Shown: in pieces, positions 18,336 to 28,326 of the stretch | Position numbering within the stretch: the stretch's first letter is position 1 | How the letters are laid out: every line of letters begins with the position of its first letter | NCBI RefSeq assembly: GCF_002021565.1 | Contig: NZ_MSZX01000004.1 | Span: 310,027 to 374,026 of the forward strand | Direction: 5' to 3' | Source of the DNA: Paenibacillus selenitireducens | Lineage (GTDB): Bacteria > Bacillota > Bacilli > Paenibacillales > Paenibacillaceae | DNA: 64,000 nt | Made by a program: the position numbers and the translations under genes | Notes under the pieces: model-generated | Told to the model about the DNA's origin: nothing | The model's database searches: none | The model's input: only the letters and a program-made list of their open reading frames with translations

Positions 18336-20845
18336 CGCGTTTTGCTAAAGTGATTGTAGATGTGCCGAGTAAACAAACGAACCGCCCGTTCGATTATATG
18401 ATTCCTGCAGAAATGGATCCATGGATTGAAGTGGGAAGTCGTGTAGGGGTTCCCTTTGGCCCACGGACGGTTCAAGGCTTTGTCGTCGGATTCACTTCGG
18501 AATCGGAAGTCAATCTGACGCGGATGAAGAGTATTAAAGAATTATTGGATTTGGTCCCGCCGCTGTCACCCGACTTGGTAGAGCTAGGGGCATGGATGAG
18601 CCGGAAATATGTATGTCATGATATTGCTGCGCTTCAATCGATGATTCCCACCGCACTCAAGGGCAAGGTCGAACGTGTGCTTCATGTTTCCGAGACGTAT
18701 GGCGACGAAGAGCTGTTGTGGCTGCCGGAAGAGCAGCGGGTGTTAGATACGGTGGACAGGCAAGGACCAATGAAGCTGGAGCAGGTCACCACGATGTTCC
18801 CGGAGCACGAGAAGATTATTAAGCGGTTGTTGAAGCAGGGTTTCTTGATTGAAACGCAATCCATTAAAGACCGCGTAGCGAAGAAGAAAGTCAAAGTGGT
18901 CTTCATCACCATCCAGGAGGATCAGGCGGATGAAGTGCTCACTTCGTTCCCAGCCAAAGCGCGTCGGCAAAAGGAAGCGCTGGAGTTCTTAATGCAGACA
19001 TGGCAGCCGATGCTGATGACGGAATTGTTGGCAGAGCTGCATACGACGAGTTCGACGATCAAAGGACTGGAAGATAAGGGTTATGTTGAAATCCGCGAGA
19101 TGGAAGTGTTCCGTGATCCTTATGCAGACCGACGGTTTAAGAAGTCTGTTGCGATGGAGCTTACAGAGGAACAGCAACATGTATATGACGCCTTAGAAGG
19201 GGCATTGAATACGCGTGAACATAATGTCTTCCTGCTGCATGGAGTAACGGGGAGCGGCAAAACAGAAGTTTATTTGCAATCCATTCAACATTGTATATCG
19301 CAAGGGCGTGAAGCGATCGTTCTCGTTCCGGAAATTTCGTTAACCCCTCAAATGGTCGAACGATTTAAGAGCCGGTTTGGTTCGATGGTGGCTGTATTAC
19401 ACAGCCGATTGTCGAATGGGGAGCGATATGATGAATGGCGGAAGATTCGAGAGCGCAAGGTAAAAGTCGCGATTGGTGCGCGTTCGGCGATTTTTGCCCC
19501 ATTTGAAGACATTGGGCTGGTCATTATTGATGAGGAACATGAGACGTCATATAAGCAAGAAGAAAGTCCCAAGTATCATGCACGGGATGTTGCGGTGAAA
19601 CGAGCCGCGCAGCAAGGAGCTGTTGTTGTTCTAGGTTCTGCTACACCAGCGCTGGAGAGTTATTTGGCGGCTGTCACGAATCAACCTCTAGCAGGATCTG
19701 AAGACGGCGCAGCATTGAAGCTGTTGTCGATGCCAACCCGTGTAGGGGGACGCAGTCTGCCGAAAGTACATGTCGTGGATTTGCGGGAAGAATTGAAGAA
19801 TGGCAACCGTTCCATGTTCAGCCGCGACCTCTATCAGGCGATTGAAGACCGACTTGCAAAAAAGGAACAAATGGTGCTGCTCCTGAATCGGCGCGGCTAT
19901 TCGACGTTCGTCATGTGTCGCACATGCGGTTATGTAGCACAGTGTCCAGAATGCGATATTGCGCTTACGTATCATCAGAAGTCGGATCATCTTCGCTGTC
20001 ATTATTGCGGTCATGCGGAGAAAGCGCCCAAGACATGCCCTTCTTGCCAGAGTGAGCATATTCGGTATTTCGGTACGGGAACGCAGCGGGTGGAGGAAGA
20101 ATTAGCGAAGCTGTTCCCTGGCATTCGAGTGATTCGGATGGATGTCGATACCACGACAGAGAAGGGATCTCATGAGAAATTGTTGGGACAGTTCCGAGAT
20201 CGTCAAGCCGATGTGCTTCTAGGCACACAAATGGTGGCAAAAGGGTTGGATTTTCCGTATGTGACCCTTGTAGGCGTGATTACAGCAGATTCGGCCTTGA
20301 ATATTCCAGATTTTCGTGCTGCGGAGCGAACGTTTCAATTATTAACACAAGTAGCAGGACGGGCAGGACGGCATCATTTGCCGGGTGAAGTATATATACA
20401 AACCTACACGCCTGAGCATTATTCCATTGGACATGCCTCAGAGCATCGGTATAAGCCGTTTGCGGAAGAGGAGTTGGAACATCGCAGAAAGCGCGGATAT
20501 CCGCCGTATTGCAAACTCATATTGATTACATTCTCCCATGAACAGCTGCCTATGCTTGTTCGCATGAGTGAGAATTTCGCTACGCGATTAAAGGAGGAGG
20601 CGCAAACTCGCGGATGGATTCATATGCTGCATCAAGCTGCGGATGATGCGATCGAGCTGCTGGGTCCTGTGGCTTCGCCCATTCCTAGAATCAAGAATAG
20701 ATACAGATTTCAATGTATGTTAAAATATCGGGGAAACGTGGATGCCGTCGAGCTTGTTCGTGCGGTGTCAGCGGAGTTCGATGAGCATGTTCGGTCAGAT
20801 CAGCTGACCATTAGTGTGGATGTGGATCCACAAATGTTAATGTAA
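18332..20845 (+). CDS. priA: primosomal protein N' (PriA helicase)
   Basis: An 837-residue PriA, the replication-restart helicase that loads the replisome on stalled forks. A 3'-DNA-binding domain comes first, then Walker A GVTGSGKTE, the DEEH box, two zinc-binding Cys clusters (CRTCGYVAQCPECD and CHYCGH/CPSC) and the VAGRAGR motif VI. Translation starts at TTG 18332, overlapping the coaBC stop, so coupling is expected. Length is normal for Firmicutes. It is followed 45 bases later by def. Confidence 0.96.
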   Translation: MTRFAKVIVDVPSKQTNRPFDYMIPAEMDPWIEVGSRVGVPFGPRTVQGFVVGFTSESEVNLTRMKSIKELLDLVPPLSPDLVELGAWMSRKYVCHDIAALQSMIPTALKGKVERVLHVSETYGDEELLWLPEEQRVLDTVDRQGPMKLEQVTTMFPEHEKIIKRLLKQGFLIETQSIKDRVAKKKVKVVFITIQEDQADEVLTSFPAKARRQKEALEFLMQTWQPMLMTELLAELHTTSSTIKGLEDKGYVEIREMEVFRDPYADRRFKKSVAMELTEEQQHVYDALEGALNTREHNVFLLHGVTGSGKTEVYLQSIQHCISQGREAIVLVPEISLTPQMVERFKSRFGSMVAVLHSRLSNGERYDEWRKIRERKVKVAIGARSAIFAPFEDIGLVIIDEEHETSYKQEESPKYHARDVAVKRAAQQGAVVVLGSATPALESYLAAVTNQPLAGSEDGAALKLLSMPTRVGGRSLPKVHVVDLREELKNGNRSMFSRDLYQAIEDRLAKKEQMVLLLNRRGYSTFVMCRTCGYVAQCPECDIALTYHQKSDHLRCHYCGHAEKAPKTCPSCQSEHIRYFGTGTQRVEEELAKLFPGIRVIRMDVDTTTEKGSHEKLLGQFRDRQADVLLGTQMVAKGLDFPYVTLVGVITADSALNIPDFRAAERTFQLLTQVAGRAGRHHLPGEVYIQTYTPEHYSIGHASEHRYKPFAEEELEHRRKRGYPPYCKLILITFSHEQLPMLVRMSENFATRLKEEAQTRGWIHMLHQAADDAIELLGPVASPIPRIKNRYRFQCMLKYRGNVDAVELVRAVSAEFDEHVRSDQLTISVDVDPQMLM

Positions 20846-20890
20846 CGGCGATAAAGCGTCGTTGAATATTGAATCAAGGAAGGTGCTTAC

Positions 20891-21370
20891 ATGTCAGTTC
20901 GGGAGATTGTACAGGAGCCGGATCCGGTCCTACATAAACGGGCCAAAGAAGTTACGGGAATTACACCTAAAATTATTAAATTATTAGATGATATGGCAGA
21001 TACGATGTACGATGCAGATGGAGTAGGGCTGGCTGCCCCTCAGGTAGGGATTCTAAAACGCATCATCGTGATTGATTGCGGGGATGAAATAGGATTCATC
21101 GAAATGATTAATCCGGAATTTGTCTCCAAAGAGGGAGAACAGTTCGGACCCGAAGGCTGCTTAAGTATTCCCAGATTGAATGGAGACGTTCGCCGTGCAC
21201 AGAAAGTGACGGTGAAAGGCCTCAACCGTAAGGGTGAGGAAATTACAATTACAGGCACAGATTTGTTAGCACGAGCATTTCAGCATGAGATCGACCATCT
21301 CAACGGCATTTTATTTACCGAATTAGCTGAAACTCTATATGATGTGACCGAGCGGAAAGGCCAGGAATAA
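20891..21370 (+). CDS. def: peptide deformylase
   Basis: A 159-residue peptide deformylase removing the N-formyl group from nascent proteins. All three motifs are present: GVGLAAPQVG, EGCLSIP with the metal-binding Cys, and HEIDHLNG supplying two His ligands and the catalytic Glu. It has a strong GGAAGG ribosome site. The next gene, fmt, starts three bases after its stop, pairing the formylation and deformylation enzymes. Confidence 0.97.
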   Translation: MSVREIVQEPDPVLHKRAKEVTGITPKIIKLLDDMADTMYDADGVGLAAPQVGILKRIIVIDCGDEIGFIEMINPEFVSKEGEQFGPEGCLSIPRLNGDVRRAQKVTVKGLNRKGEEITITGTDLLARAFQHEIDHLNGILFTELAETLYDVTERKGQE

Positions 21371-21373
21371 GGA

Positions 21374-22318
21374 ATGAATATTCTATTTATGGGGACACCG
21401 GAATTTGCGGTGCCGTCATTGCAAATGTTGTTGGATGAAGGGTATAACGTGATCGCTGTCGTATCCCAGCCAGACCGTCCCAAAGGAAGAAAACGCGTGT
21501 TGACCCCGCCGCCAGTGAAAGAATTAGCCGTAGCGAAATCGTTGCCTGTCTTACAGCCAACAAAGCTGCGCAGTCCGGAATCGGTTGAAGAGATTGTCAA
21601 GCTTGCACCAGATTTAATCGTAACAGCTGCCTATGGGCAAATCCTGCCGAAAGCGATCTTGGATCTTCCTCGCTATGGATGCATTAATGTACATGGCTCC
21701 TTGCTGCCAGGTTATCGAGGCGGCGCACCTATTCAACGTTCGATTATGAACGGGGAGTCCGTAACGGGTGTGACCATTATGTATATGGCTGAGGGATTGG
21801 ATACCGGAGATATGATCTCGCGGGTCGAAGTTCCAATTACCGATGACGATACGTCAGGTACGATGTTCGAGAAGTTGAGCATCGCTGGCGCGAAGCTCCT
21901 GCGCGAGACCTTGCCAGAGCTGATCGCAGGTCGTATTCAAGCCGTGAAGCAAGATGATTCCTTGGCTTCCTATGCCTCGAACTTAACCCGTGAAGATGAG
22001 CGAATTGACTGGAATCGCAGTTCTCGTGAGATTTTCAATCAAGTTCGCGGACTTGTCCCTTGGTCTGGCGGCTTTACACTTTGGAACGAAGAAGTATTTA
22101 AAGTATGGGCTTGCCGCAAGCCTGAACCAAGCGCATCTGCCGTGAACTCTTCGGCTGCTCCAGGCACTGTCTTGGCATGTGATGAAGGTGGCATTGAAGT
22201 TCGTACCGGAGACGGATCTATCGTGCTCACACAAGTCCAGCCGGCTGGAAAGAAAGCAATGGACGTATCTGAATTCGTCCGCGGCGGGAAAATGACGAAG
22301 GGAACGATATTGACGTGA
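21374..22318 (+). CDS. fmt: methionyl-tRNA formyltransferase
   Basis: A 314-residue Fmt that formylates initiator Met-tRNA using 10-formyl-THF. The N-terminal formyltransferase domain carries the INVHGSLLPGYRGGAPIQ signature with the catalytic Asn/His, followed by an EGLDTGDM segment. The C-terminal OB-like tRNA-binding domain includes the VRGLVPWSGGFT run. It overlaps the rsmB start by four bases, so def, fmt and rsmB are tightly coupled. Confidence 0.97.
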   Translation: MNILFMGTPEFAVPSLQMLLDEGYNVIAVVSQPDRPKGRKRVLTPPPVKELAVAKSLPVLQPTKLRSPESVEEIVKLAPDLIVTAAYGQILPKAILDLPRYGCINVHGSLLPGYRGGAPIQRSIMNGESVTGVTIMYMAEGLDTGDMISRVEVPITDDDTSGTMFEKLSIAGAKLLRETLPELIAGRIQAVKQDDSLASYASNLTREDERIDWNRSSREIFNQVRGLVPWSGGFTLWNEEVFKVWACRKPEPSASAVNSSAAPGTVLACDEGGIEVRTGDGSIVLTQVQPAGKKAMDVSEFVRGGKMTKGTILT

Positions 22319-23703
22319 ATTCAACCAAAAGAAAACTAACGGCACGTGAAGTTGCGATGGATGTGCTGACACGAGTGGAGCAAGAGGGCGCGTACAGTAA
22401 TTTGCTCTTGAATCAGTCGCTGCAGAAACATCAACTGGAACGTGCCGAGGCGGGTTTTGCCACCGAATTGGTGTATGGAACGATTCAACGTCTCAATACG
22501 ATTGATTACTATCTAAGTTCATTTGTAGCAAAAGGTTTGGTTAAGCTTCAGCCCTGGGTGCGGAATTTACTGCGCTTGAGCTTCTATCAAATCTATTATC
22601 TCGATCGCATTCCACCGCACGCAGCGGTGAACGAAGCGGTAAATTTAGCGAAGAGAAAAGGACATCAAGGGATATCGGGTATGGTGAACGGTGTCTTGCG
22701 TAATGTTCTTCGTAACAAAGAGGGATTACAGATTCCTGAGAATCTAAATACTGTGGGGCGCATCGCTCTAACCTATTCCCATCCCGAATGGATGGTAGAG
22801 CGGTGGGTTCAACAATACGGTGAAGAAGCGACGATGGCCATGTGTGCATCGAACAATGAAGCTCCGCATGTAAGTGTCCGTGTGAATGCCGTGAAGACAG
22901 ACCGCGCATCTATGCTGCAAGATTTGGAAGCTTCGGGTCTAGAAGCACATGCATCGGCATTATCGCCGGCAGGGATTGTTGTAGATAGCGGCGGGAATAT
23001 GGCGTTAACGGAATGGTTCCGGTCAGGGCGGATTTCGATACAAGATGAAAGCTCTATGCTCGTGGCGGAAGCACTCCATCCAGAAGCGGGTATGCGTGTA
23101 TTGGATTGTTGTGCAGCGCCTGGAGGCAAAACCGCTCATATTGCCGAGCTTATGGGGGATCAGGGAGCCGTTATTGCGAACGATGTACATCCCCATAAAC
23201 AGAAGCTGATTACGGACCAAGCCGCGCGTCTCGGATTGAAATCGATACGTACGATGGTCAGTGATGCGTTAACGCTCTCGAATCAATTTGAACCGGAATC
23301 ATTTGACCGCATTCTTCTGGATGCTCCTTGCTCAGGACTTGGTGTTATTCGCCGGAAGCCGGATTTAAAGTGGGCCAAGCAGCCGGGAGAAGTGGATGAG
23401 ATTGTCGCATTGCAAACGAAGCTCCTTGACGAAGTCCATTCGTTGTTGAGACCAGGCGGCATCCTTGTATATAGTACATGTACGGTGGAACCGGAAGAGA
23501 ATATCCGAATGGTGGAACAGTTTCTGCGCAACCATCCCAACTTTACTTGGGCCGCTGAAAATACGGCAAGTCAAGCTTGGCGAGCGTTATACAGTGGAAT
23601 TCGTGGAGAGTCAGGCGGTAACGACATGAGCCATATTCAGATTTTACCTCAGGATTATCATTCGGACGGCTTCTTTATCGCAAGACTGGTGAAGACGCAA
23701 TAA
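22315..23703 (+). CDS. rsmB: 16S rRNA (cytosine-967-C5)-methyltransferase
   Basis: A 462-residue RsmB (Sun/YloM). The N-terminal third is a NusB-like RNA-binding domain (TAREVAMDVLTRVEQEGAYS). The C-terminal SAM domain shows CCAAPGGKT for cofactor binding, DAPCSGLG with one catalytic Cys, and YSTCTVEPEEN with the second. Start GTG 22315 overlaps the fmt stop. The last core gene before the reversed pepT/gerQ/cwlJ insertion; rlmN normally follows in Bacillus. Confidence 0.96.
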   Translation: MNSTKRKLTAREVAMDVLTRVEQEGAYSNLLLNQSLQKHQLERAEAGFATELVYGTIQRLNTIDYYLSSFVAKGLVKLQPWVRNLLRLSFYQIYYLDRIPPHAAVNEAVNLAKRKGHQGISGMVNGVLRNVLRNKEGLQIPENLNTVGRIALTYSHPEWMVERWVQQYGEEATMAMCASNNEAPHVSVRVNAVKTDRASMLQDLEASGLEAHASALSPAGIVVDSGGNMALTEWFRSGRISIQDESSMLVAEALHPEAGMRVLDCCAAPGGKTAHIAELMGDQGAVIANDVHPHKQKLITDQAARLGLKSIRTMVSDALTLSNQFEPESFDRILLDAPCSGLGVIRRKPDLKWAKQPGEVDEIVALQTKLLDEVHSLLRPGGILVYSTCTVEPEENIRMVEQFLRNHPNFTWAAENTASQAWRALYSGIRGESGGNDMSHIQILPQDYHSDGFFIARLVKTQ

Positions 23704-23811
23704 CTTACGTTGGAACACATCGTCTTATCCATTAGGTTGCTGATATCACGGAAATTCATCGATTTGATCAGGAGATCGAACGAGTGGTAACATAGGCACT
23801 ATACTACCAAT

Positions 23812-23859
23812 ATACAGCAAACGCCCGGGTTCATTATCGAACTCGGGCGTTTGCTGTAT
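23812..23859. terminator. bidirectional terminator between rsmB and pepT
   Basis: A 21-bp near-perfect stem (23812-23832 with 23839-23859, loop ATTATC, core GCAAACGCCCG/CGGGCGTTTGC). It separates the converging rsmB and pepT. T-runs are poor on both sides, so it may also act as an mRNA 3' end stabiliser. Confidence 0.7.
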
Positions 23860-23870
23860 GGCTATGCAGT

Positions 23871-25103
23871 TTAGGCTTGCTGTTCAAATCGTTGAACGAT
23901 CTCAACGATGACCTTCGTAGCTTTTACCATATTATCAACGGACACATACTCGAACTTCCCATGGTAATTTTCACCACCTGTGAAAATATTCGGTGTCGGC
24001 ATTCCCATATAGGATAACTGTGACCCATCTGTTCCCCCGCGAATCGGTTCAATGATGGGAGTAATCTCTAGGGATTCCATGGCCTCCCGAGCGATATTCA
24101 CGATGCTCATCACAGGCTCAATTTTGTCGCGCATATTGTAATATTGGTCGTGTATATCTAGATTAATATTTTTTTCGCCATAAATTTGTTGGAACTCTTT
24201 TACGATTTGAGTAAGGTGTTGTTTCTTCGACTCAAACGTATCTTTATCAAAATCGCGAATAATATAACTCATTTTTGTCTCTTCTACCGTTCCGTTCAAT
24301 GAAGTCAAGTGGTAGAAACCAACATATCCGTCGGTGAATTCAGGAGCCTCAAGTGCTGGCAGACGGTCATGAATAGCCATAGCTATTTTCATGGAGTTAA
24401 TCATTTTATCCTTCGCTGTCCCAGGATGAACGCTCGATCCACGGACGATAATTTTCGCAGCTGCGGCATTAAAGCTCTCGTATTGGAGTTCGCCAAGTGG
24501 ACCGCCATCCATGGTGTAAGCATAAGCAGCACCAAAGGCTTCAATATCGAACTTATGAGGACCTCGTCCAATTTCTTCGTCGGGTGTAAAGGCAACGCGG
24601 ATTTTGCCGTGCTTGATGTCTGGGTGTTGAATCAGATAAGCCATTGCCGTCATAATCTCCGCGATGCCAGCTTTATCATCCGCACCAAGCAGGGTTGTTC
24701 CATCTGTCGTGATGATCGTATGCCCTTTGTAAGCCGGCAACTCCGGAAAATCCTTTGTGGATAGGATCACTTGTAATCCTTCATGCAACACAATATCCTC
24801 GCCATCATAACGCTCAATGACCTGCGGGTTTACATGCTCGCCCGTGAAATCTAACGCTGTGTCCAAGTGGGCTAAGAACCCGATCGTCGGAACCGATTTG
24901 TCTGTATTGGCAGGAAGCGTTGCCATGACATAACCATTTTCGTCTATAGTAACCTCTTCCATGCCTAGGCCTTTTAATTCTTCTACGAGCATCTTCGCGA
25001 GAACGAGCTGACCCGGAGTAGAGGGGCAAGTGTCGCTTTCATCATTCGATTGTGTATTTACACGAACGTAAGTTGTAAATCGGTGTATTAATTCTTGTTT
25101 CAC
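23871..25103 (-). CDS. pepT: peptidase T (tripeptide aminopeptidase)
   Basis: A 410-residue M20-family di-zinc aminopeptidase releasing N-terminal residues from tripeptides in the cytoplasm. Zinc-site motifs are AHLDTA (His79, Asp81), [18 protein letters not shown] with the catalytic Glu, and a C-terminal [10 protein letters not shown] block; length matches the family. It lies on the strand opposite to the surrounding core operon, with gerQ and cwlJ upstream in the same direction but more than 170 bases away, so it probably has its own promoter. Confidence 0.95.
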   Translation of the reverse strand: MKQELIHRFTTYVRVNTQSNDESDTCPSTPGQLVLAKMLVEELKGLGMEEVTIDENGYVMATLPANTDKSVPTIGFLAHLDTALDFTGEHVNPQVIERYDGEDIVLHEGLQVILSTKDFPELPAYKGHTIITTDGTTLLGADDKAGIAEIMTAMAYLIQHPDIKHGKIRVAFTPDEEIGRGPHKFDIEAFGAAYAYTMDGGPLGELQYESFNAAAAKIIVRGSSVHPGTAKDKMINSMKIAMAIHDRLPALEAPEFTDGYVGFYHLTSLNGTVEETKMSYIIRDFDKDTFESKKQHLTQIVKEFQQIYGEKNINLDIHDQYYNMRDKIEPVMSIVNIAREAMESLEITPIIEPIRGGTDGSQLSYMGMPTPNIFTGGENYHGKFEYVSVDNMVKATKVIVEIVQRFEQQA

Positions 25104-25242
25104 AGGATCCAGCTCCTTATTGTTTTATATTTCATATTGTACCATTTTCAACGTGAATTTCGCCAAAGAACGTCGCAAGAAAGCGAAACAAGAAATTGAA
25201 CCGCATAACCGTATGTATATTGGTAATTTACGATAATATAAG

Positions 25243-25266
25243 AGGCCCATGTCATGACATGGGCCT
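25243..25266 (-). terminator. perfect palindrome downstream of gerQ
   Basis: AGGCCCATGTCA followed by its exact reverse complement (24 bases in all, no loop) 16 bases beyond the gerQ stop. It is likely the 3' end of gerQ, but the T-run on the minus strand is weak. Confidence 0.5.
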
Positions 25267-25281
25267 GCGTGCTGCTATAGA

Positions 25282-25797
25282 TTAACGAGGTTGAGGGGGA
25301 TTTCCAATGACCCCGGGATAGGTGTAGTTAAGCGGCTCATCGAAAGTAACGAAATCGAGGTTCACCATCAGGAGTATTATACGTTGACCTGTTGTAGTAT
25401 CACTGATGATGATATGATCACGGCCTGCGGCTTCGACAACGCCTTTGAAGATTTTGGCATTCCAGTCGCAGTTGTTCTCGTAGGTCATATAGAACGTGCC
25501 GACTTTGCCAAGATTCATGCGGAGGATATTCTCTACGAATGATTGCTCAGTAATTGAGGCAAATACACTTCCTGAAGGTGTAATGACGCCTCCGCTAGCT
25601 GCTAGAGGACCTTGCGGGGTAGGTGCTGGTGCCGGCATTCCGACATTCATAGGTGCTGGTGTCGGCATTCCAACATTCATAGGTGCTGGCATCCCGACAT
25701 TCATGGGTGCTGGATAGGGTTGCCCACTACCCATAGGCATTTGCGTAGGTGCTCCATATCCGTAGTTACCTGTCGATGATCTGTAATAATAATTCAT
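25282..25797 (-). CDS. gerQ: spore coat protein GerQ
   Basis: A 171-residue GerQ. In B. subtilis GerQ is a spore-coat protein cross-linked by transglutaminase and needed to place the lytic enzyme CwlJ. The C-terminal ~95 residues are conserved (ITEQSFVENILRMNLGK, ENNCDWNAKIFKGVVEAAG, DHIIISD, and the TFDEPLNYTYPG tail). The N-terminal part is a low-complexity Pro/Met/Gly region with three near-copies of PAPMNVGMP. The ATG at 25797 (minus strand) follows GAGGAGG; an ATG nine codons earlier lies upstream of that ribosome site. It is downstream of cwlJ, its functional partner. Confidence 0.93.
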   Translation of the reverse strand: MNYYYRSSTGNYGYGAPTQMPMGSGQPYPAPMNVGMPAPMNVGMPTPAPMNVGMPAPAPTPQGPLAASGGVITPSGSVFASITEQSFVENILRMNLGKVGTFYMTYENNCDWNAKIFKGVVEAAGRDHIIISDTTTGQRIILLMVNLDFVTFDEPLNYTYPGVIGNPPQPR

Positions 25798-25877
25798 GTT
25801 GTTCTTTTCCTCCTCGATTATCATTCATGTTCTCTCTGTAGTTACAATAGCTGCACAGGTGAAACACGAGCCTAACG

Positions 25878-26309
25878 CTAATAATTCCGATATACGGAAG
25901 GGCAGTTGTCACCTGTCGGGGCATAGAAGCAGTGGTTCTTAAACTGTCCGCTTTTAGGTTGGTTGTACCATTGGTCCGGGCAAGGTCCAGCAGGGCGGAA
26001 GTACCACAATGCATAAGTTGCCGGCCACGCCTGTTCTCCGTTTATGGCTCGCCTAGCAAGCCGCGTATCTCTATCGCGCGCCCTTTGGTAGAAATATCCT
26101 TTTTGTGTGGCTTCAAATCCTCCTGGGCTTTGAAATACCATATCTCTGATATTGCGAATATCTTTGAAATCAAGGCAATCCACTAAGACACGATTGACGC
26201 CAACGTTCCCAACCATGAGCATTCCTTGCTCGCCTTCGCCTTCCGCTTCTGCCCGCATTAGTCGTCCTAGCAGCTTTACATCCCCCGAATTTACTTTCAC
26301 TACAGCCAT
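25878..26309 (-). CDS. cwlJ: spore cortex-lytic cell wall hydrolase CwlJ
   Basis: A 143-residue hydrolase of the SleB/CwlJ family (hydrolase_2 domain) that degrades cortex peptidoglycan during germination. It begins MAVVKVNSGDVKLLGRLMRA, includes the catalytic-region AEAEGEGEQG, and keeps the GYFYQRARD and LWYFRPAGPCP segments of CwlJ. There is no signal peptide, as expected for CwlJ made in the mother cell. The ATG at minus-strand 26309 matches the family start; a GTG four codons earlier overlaps the ribosome site. It lies 80 bases upstream of gerQ. Confidence 0.93.
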   Translation of the reverse strand: MAVVKVNSGDVKLLGRLMRAEAEGEGEQGMLMVGNVGVNRVLVDCLDFKDIRNIRDMVFQSPGGFEATQKGYFYQRARDRDTRLARRAINGEQAWPATYALWYFRPAGPCPDQWYNQPKSGQFKNHCFYAPTGDNCPSVYRNY

Positions 26310-26497
26310 GTCGTTGTTCACCCCTTCCGTCTGTAGACTTAGTCATTCACCCATACCTATAGTATTGAAAAGGGGGGTCAGGGGTGCTAACTTTCTTGCG
26401 AAAAGTTCACACCCCTTTAGCCCTCGTTTTATTTATGGTAAAATAGATCGAATGAGATAAACTAAAAGAAAATGGACTGAATAGGTTGTGAGAAAAA

Positions 26498-27547
26498 TTG
26501 GATAAACCGTTTATTTATGATTACACGCTAGAAGAGCTGCAAACTTGGGCAAAAGAGAATGACGAGCCTGCATTTCGCGGTGGGCAAATTTTTGACTGGT
26601 TATATGTGAAGCGGGTGGATAGCTTCGAGCAAATGAGCAATTTGTCCAAAGAGCTTCGGCAAAAGCTGGAAGATCAATTTCAATTCGTCACATTGAACGA
26701 AATTGCAAAATATGAATCAAAGGACGGAACGGTGAAATTCCTATTCGGTCTCCAAGATGATCATGCGATAGAAACTGTTATTATGAAACACAACTATGGT
26801 AATAGTGTTTGTGTGACGACACAGGTTGGCTGCCGCGTAGGTTGTACCTTCTGTGCGTCGACGCTAGGCGGTCTGAAGCGGGACCTTACGGCTGGAGAAA
26901 TTGTAGCCCAAGTTGTGCAAGCACAGAAAATTCTGGATGAACGCAACGAACGCGTTAGTAGCATCGTAATTATGGGTACGGGCGAACCGTTTGAGAACTA
27001 TGAAGCGACGATGAAATTTCTACGTCTCATGATCCATGAGAAGGGATTAAATATCGGCCAACGTCATATTACGGTATCTACAAGCGGAATCGTGCCGAAC
27101 ATTTATAAATTTGCTGACGAGAATACACAAATTAATCTAGCCATTTCCATTCATGCACCAAATGATGCGCTTCGTTCGAAGCTCATGCCAGTCAACCGGA
27201 GATTCCCGTTTGCTGATGTGATGGATGCGCTGCGCTACTATCTAGCGAAGACAGGGCGACGGATCACATTTGAGTATGCGCTGATCGGTGGGGTGAATGA
27301 CCGCCCTGAACATGCTGAGGAGCTTGCAGAGGTAATTAAGGACATGCTCTGTCACGTCAATCTTATTCCAGTTAACCATGTGCCTGAGCGTAACTATGTA
27401 CGTACACCGCGTAATGACATTTTTGAATTCCAACGGATATTAGAAGGCAAGGGAATCAATGCGACGATTCGTCGTGAACAAGGTCACGATATTGCTGCTG
27501 CTTGCGGACAATTGCGGGCGAAGCACATGGAGTCCAATGCGAGGTGA
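26498..27547 (+). CDS. rlmN: dual-specificity 23S rRNA/tRNA adenine-C2 methyltransferase RlmN
   Basis: A 349-residue radical-SAM enzyme that methylates A2503 of 23S rRNA and A37 of some tRNAs. The Fe-S triad is C112, C116 and C119 in [11 protein letters not shown]; the catalytic C-terminal Cys is in AAACGQLR near residue 338, and the second essential Cys is in the conserved central part. TTG 26498 is the likely start; the ribosome site is weak. It resumes the core operon after the reversed insert and is followed by prpC. Confidence 0.95.
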   Translation: MDKPFIYDYTLEELQTWAKENDEPAFRGGQIFDWLYVKRVDSFEQMSNLSKELRQKLEDQFQFVTLNEIAKYESKDGTVKFLFGLQDDHAIETVIMKHNYGNSVCVTTQVGCRVGCTFCASTLGGLKRDLTAGEIVAQVVQAQKILDERNERVSSIVIMGTGEPFENYEATMKFLRLMIHEKGLNIGQRHITVSTSGIVPNIYKFADENTQINLAISIHAPNDALRSKLMPVNRRFPFADVMDALRYYLAKTGRRITFEYALIGGVNDRPEHAEELAEVIKDMLCHVNLIPVNHVPERNYVRTPRNDIFEFQRILEGKGINATIRREQGHDIAAACGQLRAKHMESNAR

Positions 27548-27552
27548 AAACC

Positions 27553-28326
27553 ATGAACATGGTACAGCGTTCAGATGTAGGACGCGTGCGAACAATTAAT
27601 GAGGATTTATCTTGGGTGCAGACACTAGATAATGGACATACGCTTGCGATTGTCGCCGATGGGATGGGGGGCCATCAAGCCGGAGACACCGCAAGTCGTC
27701 TGGCAGTTGCTACGGTTACGGAGCAATTGCAATCCTTAGAAGCAGATCTTACAACAGAACAATTGAGTGAGGCTTTAACGAATGCTATTTTGCGTGCGAA
27801 TCGGGTTATTTATGAGCTGGCATCTCAAGATATGAAATATCACAATATGGGAACAACGATCGTTGCCGTGCTGCTAGATGGCGCAGCAGGGGTTATTGGT
27901 CATATTGGAGATAGCCGCATTTACAAAGTAAATAACCATTCGATCGAGCAATTGACAGAGGATCATTCGCTTGTGAATGAACTTCTGAAATCGGGTCAGA
28001 TTACGGATGAAGAGGCAGAACATCATCCGCGCAAGAATGTCCTGACACGGGCGCTGGGAACGGATCCGGATGTTTCGGTAGAGATCAGCACGATCTCTTT
28101 TGAACCCGGTGAGATGCTTGTCCTCTGCAGCGACGGTTTAAGTAACCGCGTTAGCGAGGAACAAATGACGGCAACCGTATTTTCATCGGACTACTCTCTC
28201 GAAGACAAAGCCGATTTATTGCTGCAAATGGCACTACAAGCGGGTGGAGAAGATAATATCACCGTAGTTCTCTTAGAACAAACGGAGGAATCTGCCGAAC
28301 GAACAACAGGGGGGGAGACGGAATGA
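27553..28326 (+). CDS. prpC: PP2C-type Ser/Thr phosphatase PrpC/Stp
   Basis: A 257-residue metal-dependent phosphatase that reverses PrkC phosphorylation. The PP2C metal motifs appear in order: VRTINED, VADGMGGHQAGDTAS, GHIGDSRIY, LCSDGLSN and GGEDNITVV. ATG 27553 lies behind GAGGTG, giving the usual short N-terminus; an ATG at 27502 is within rlmN. The stop overlaps the prkC start (ATGA), the standard phosphatase-kinase pairing. Confidence 0.95.
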   Translation: MNMVQRSDVGRVRTINEDLSWVQTLDNGHTLAIVADGMGGHQAGDTASRLAVATVTEQLQSLEADLTTEQLSEALTNAILRANRVIYELASQDMKYHNMGTTIVAVLLDGAAGVIGHIGDSRIYKVNNHSIEQLTEDHSLVNELLKSGQITDEEAEHHPRKNVLTRALGTDPDVSVEISTISFEPGEMLVLCSDGLSNRVSEEQMTATVFSSDYSLEDKADLLLQMALQAGGEDNITVVLLEQTEESAERTTGGETE

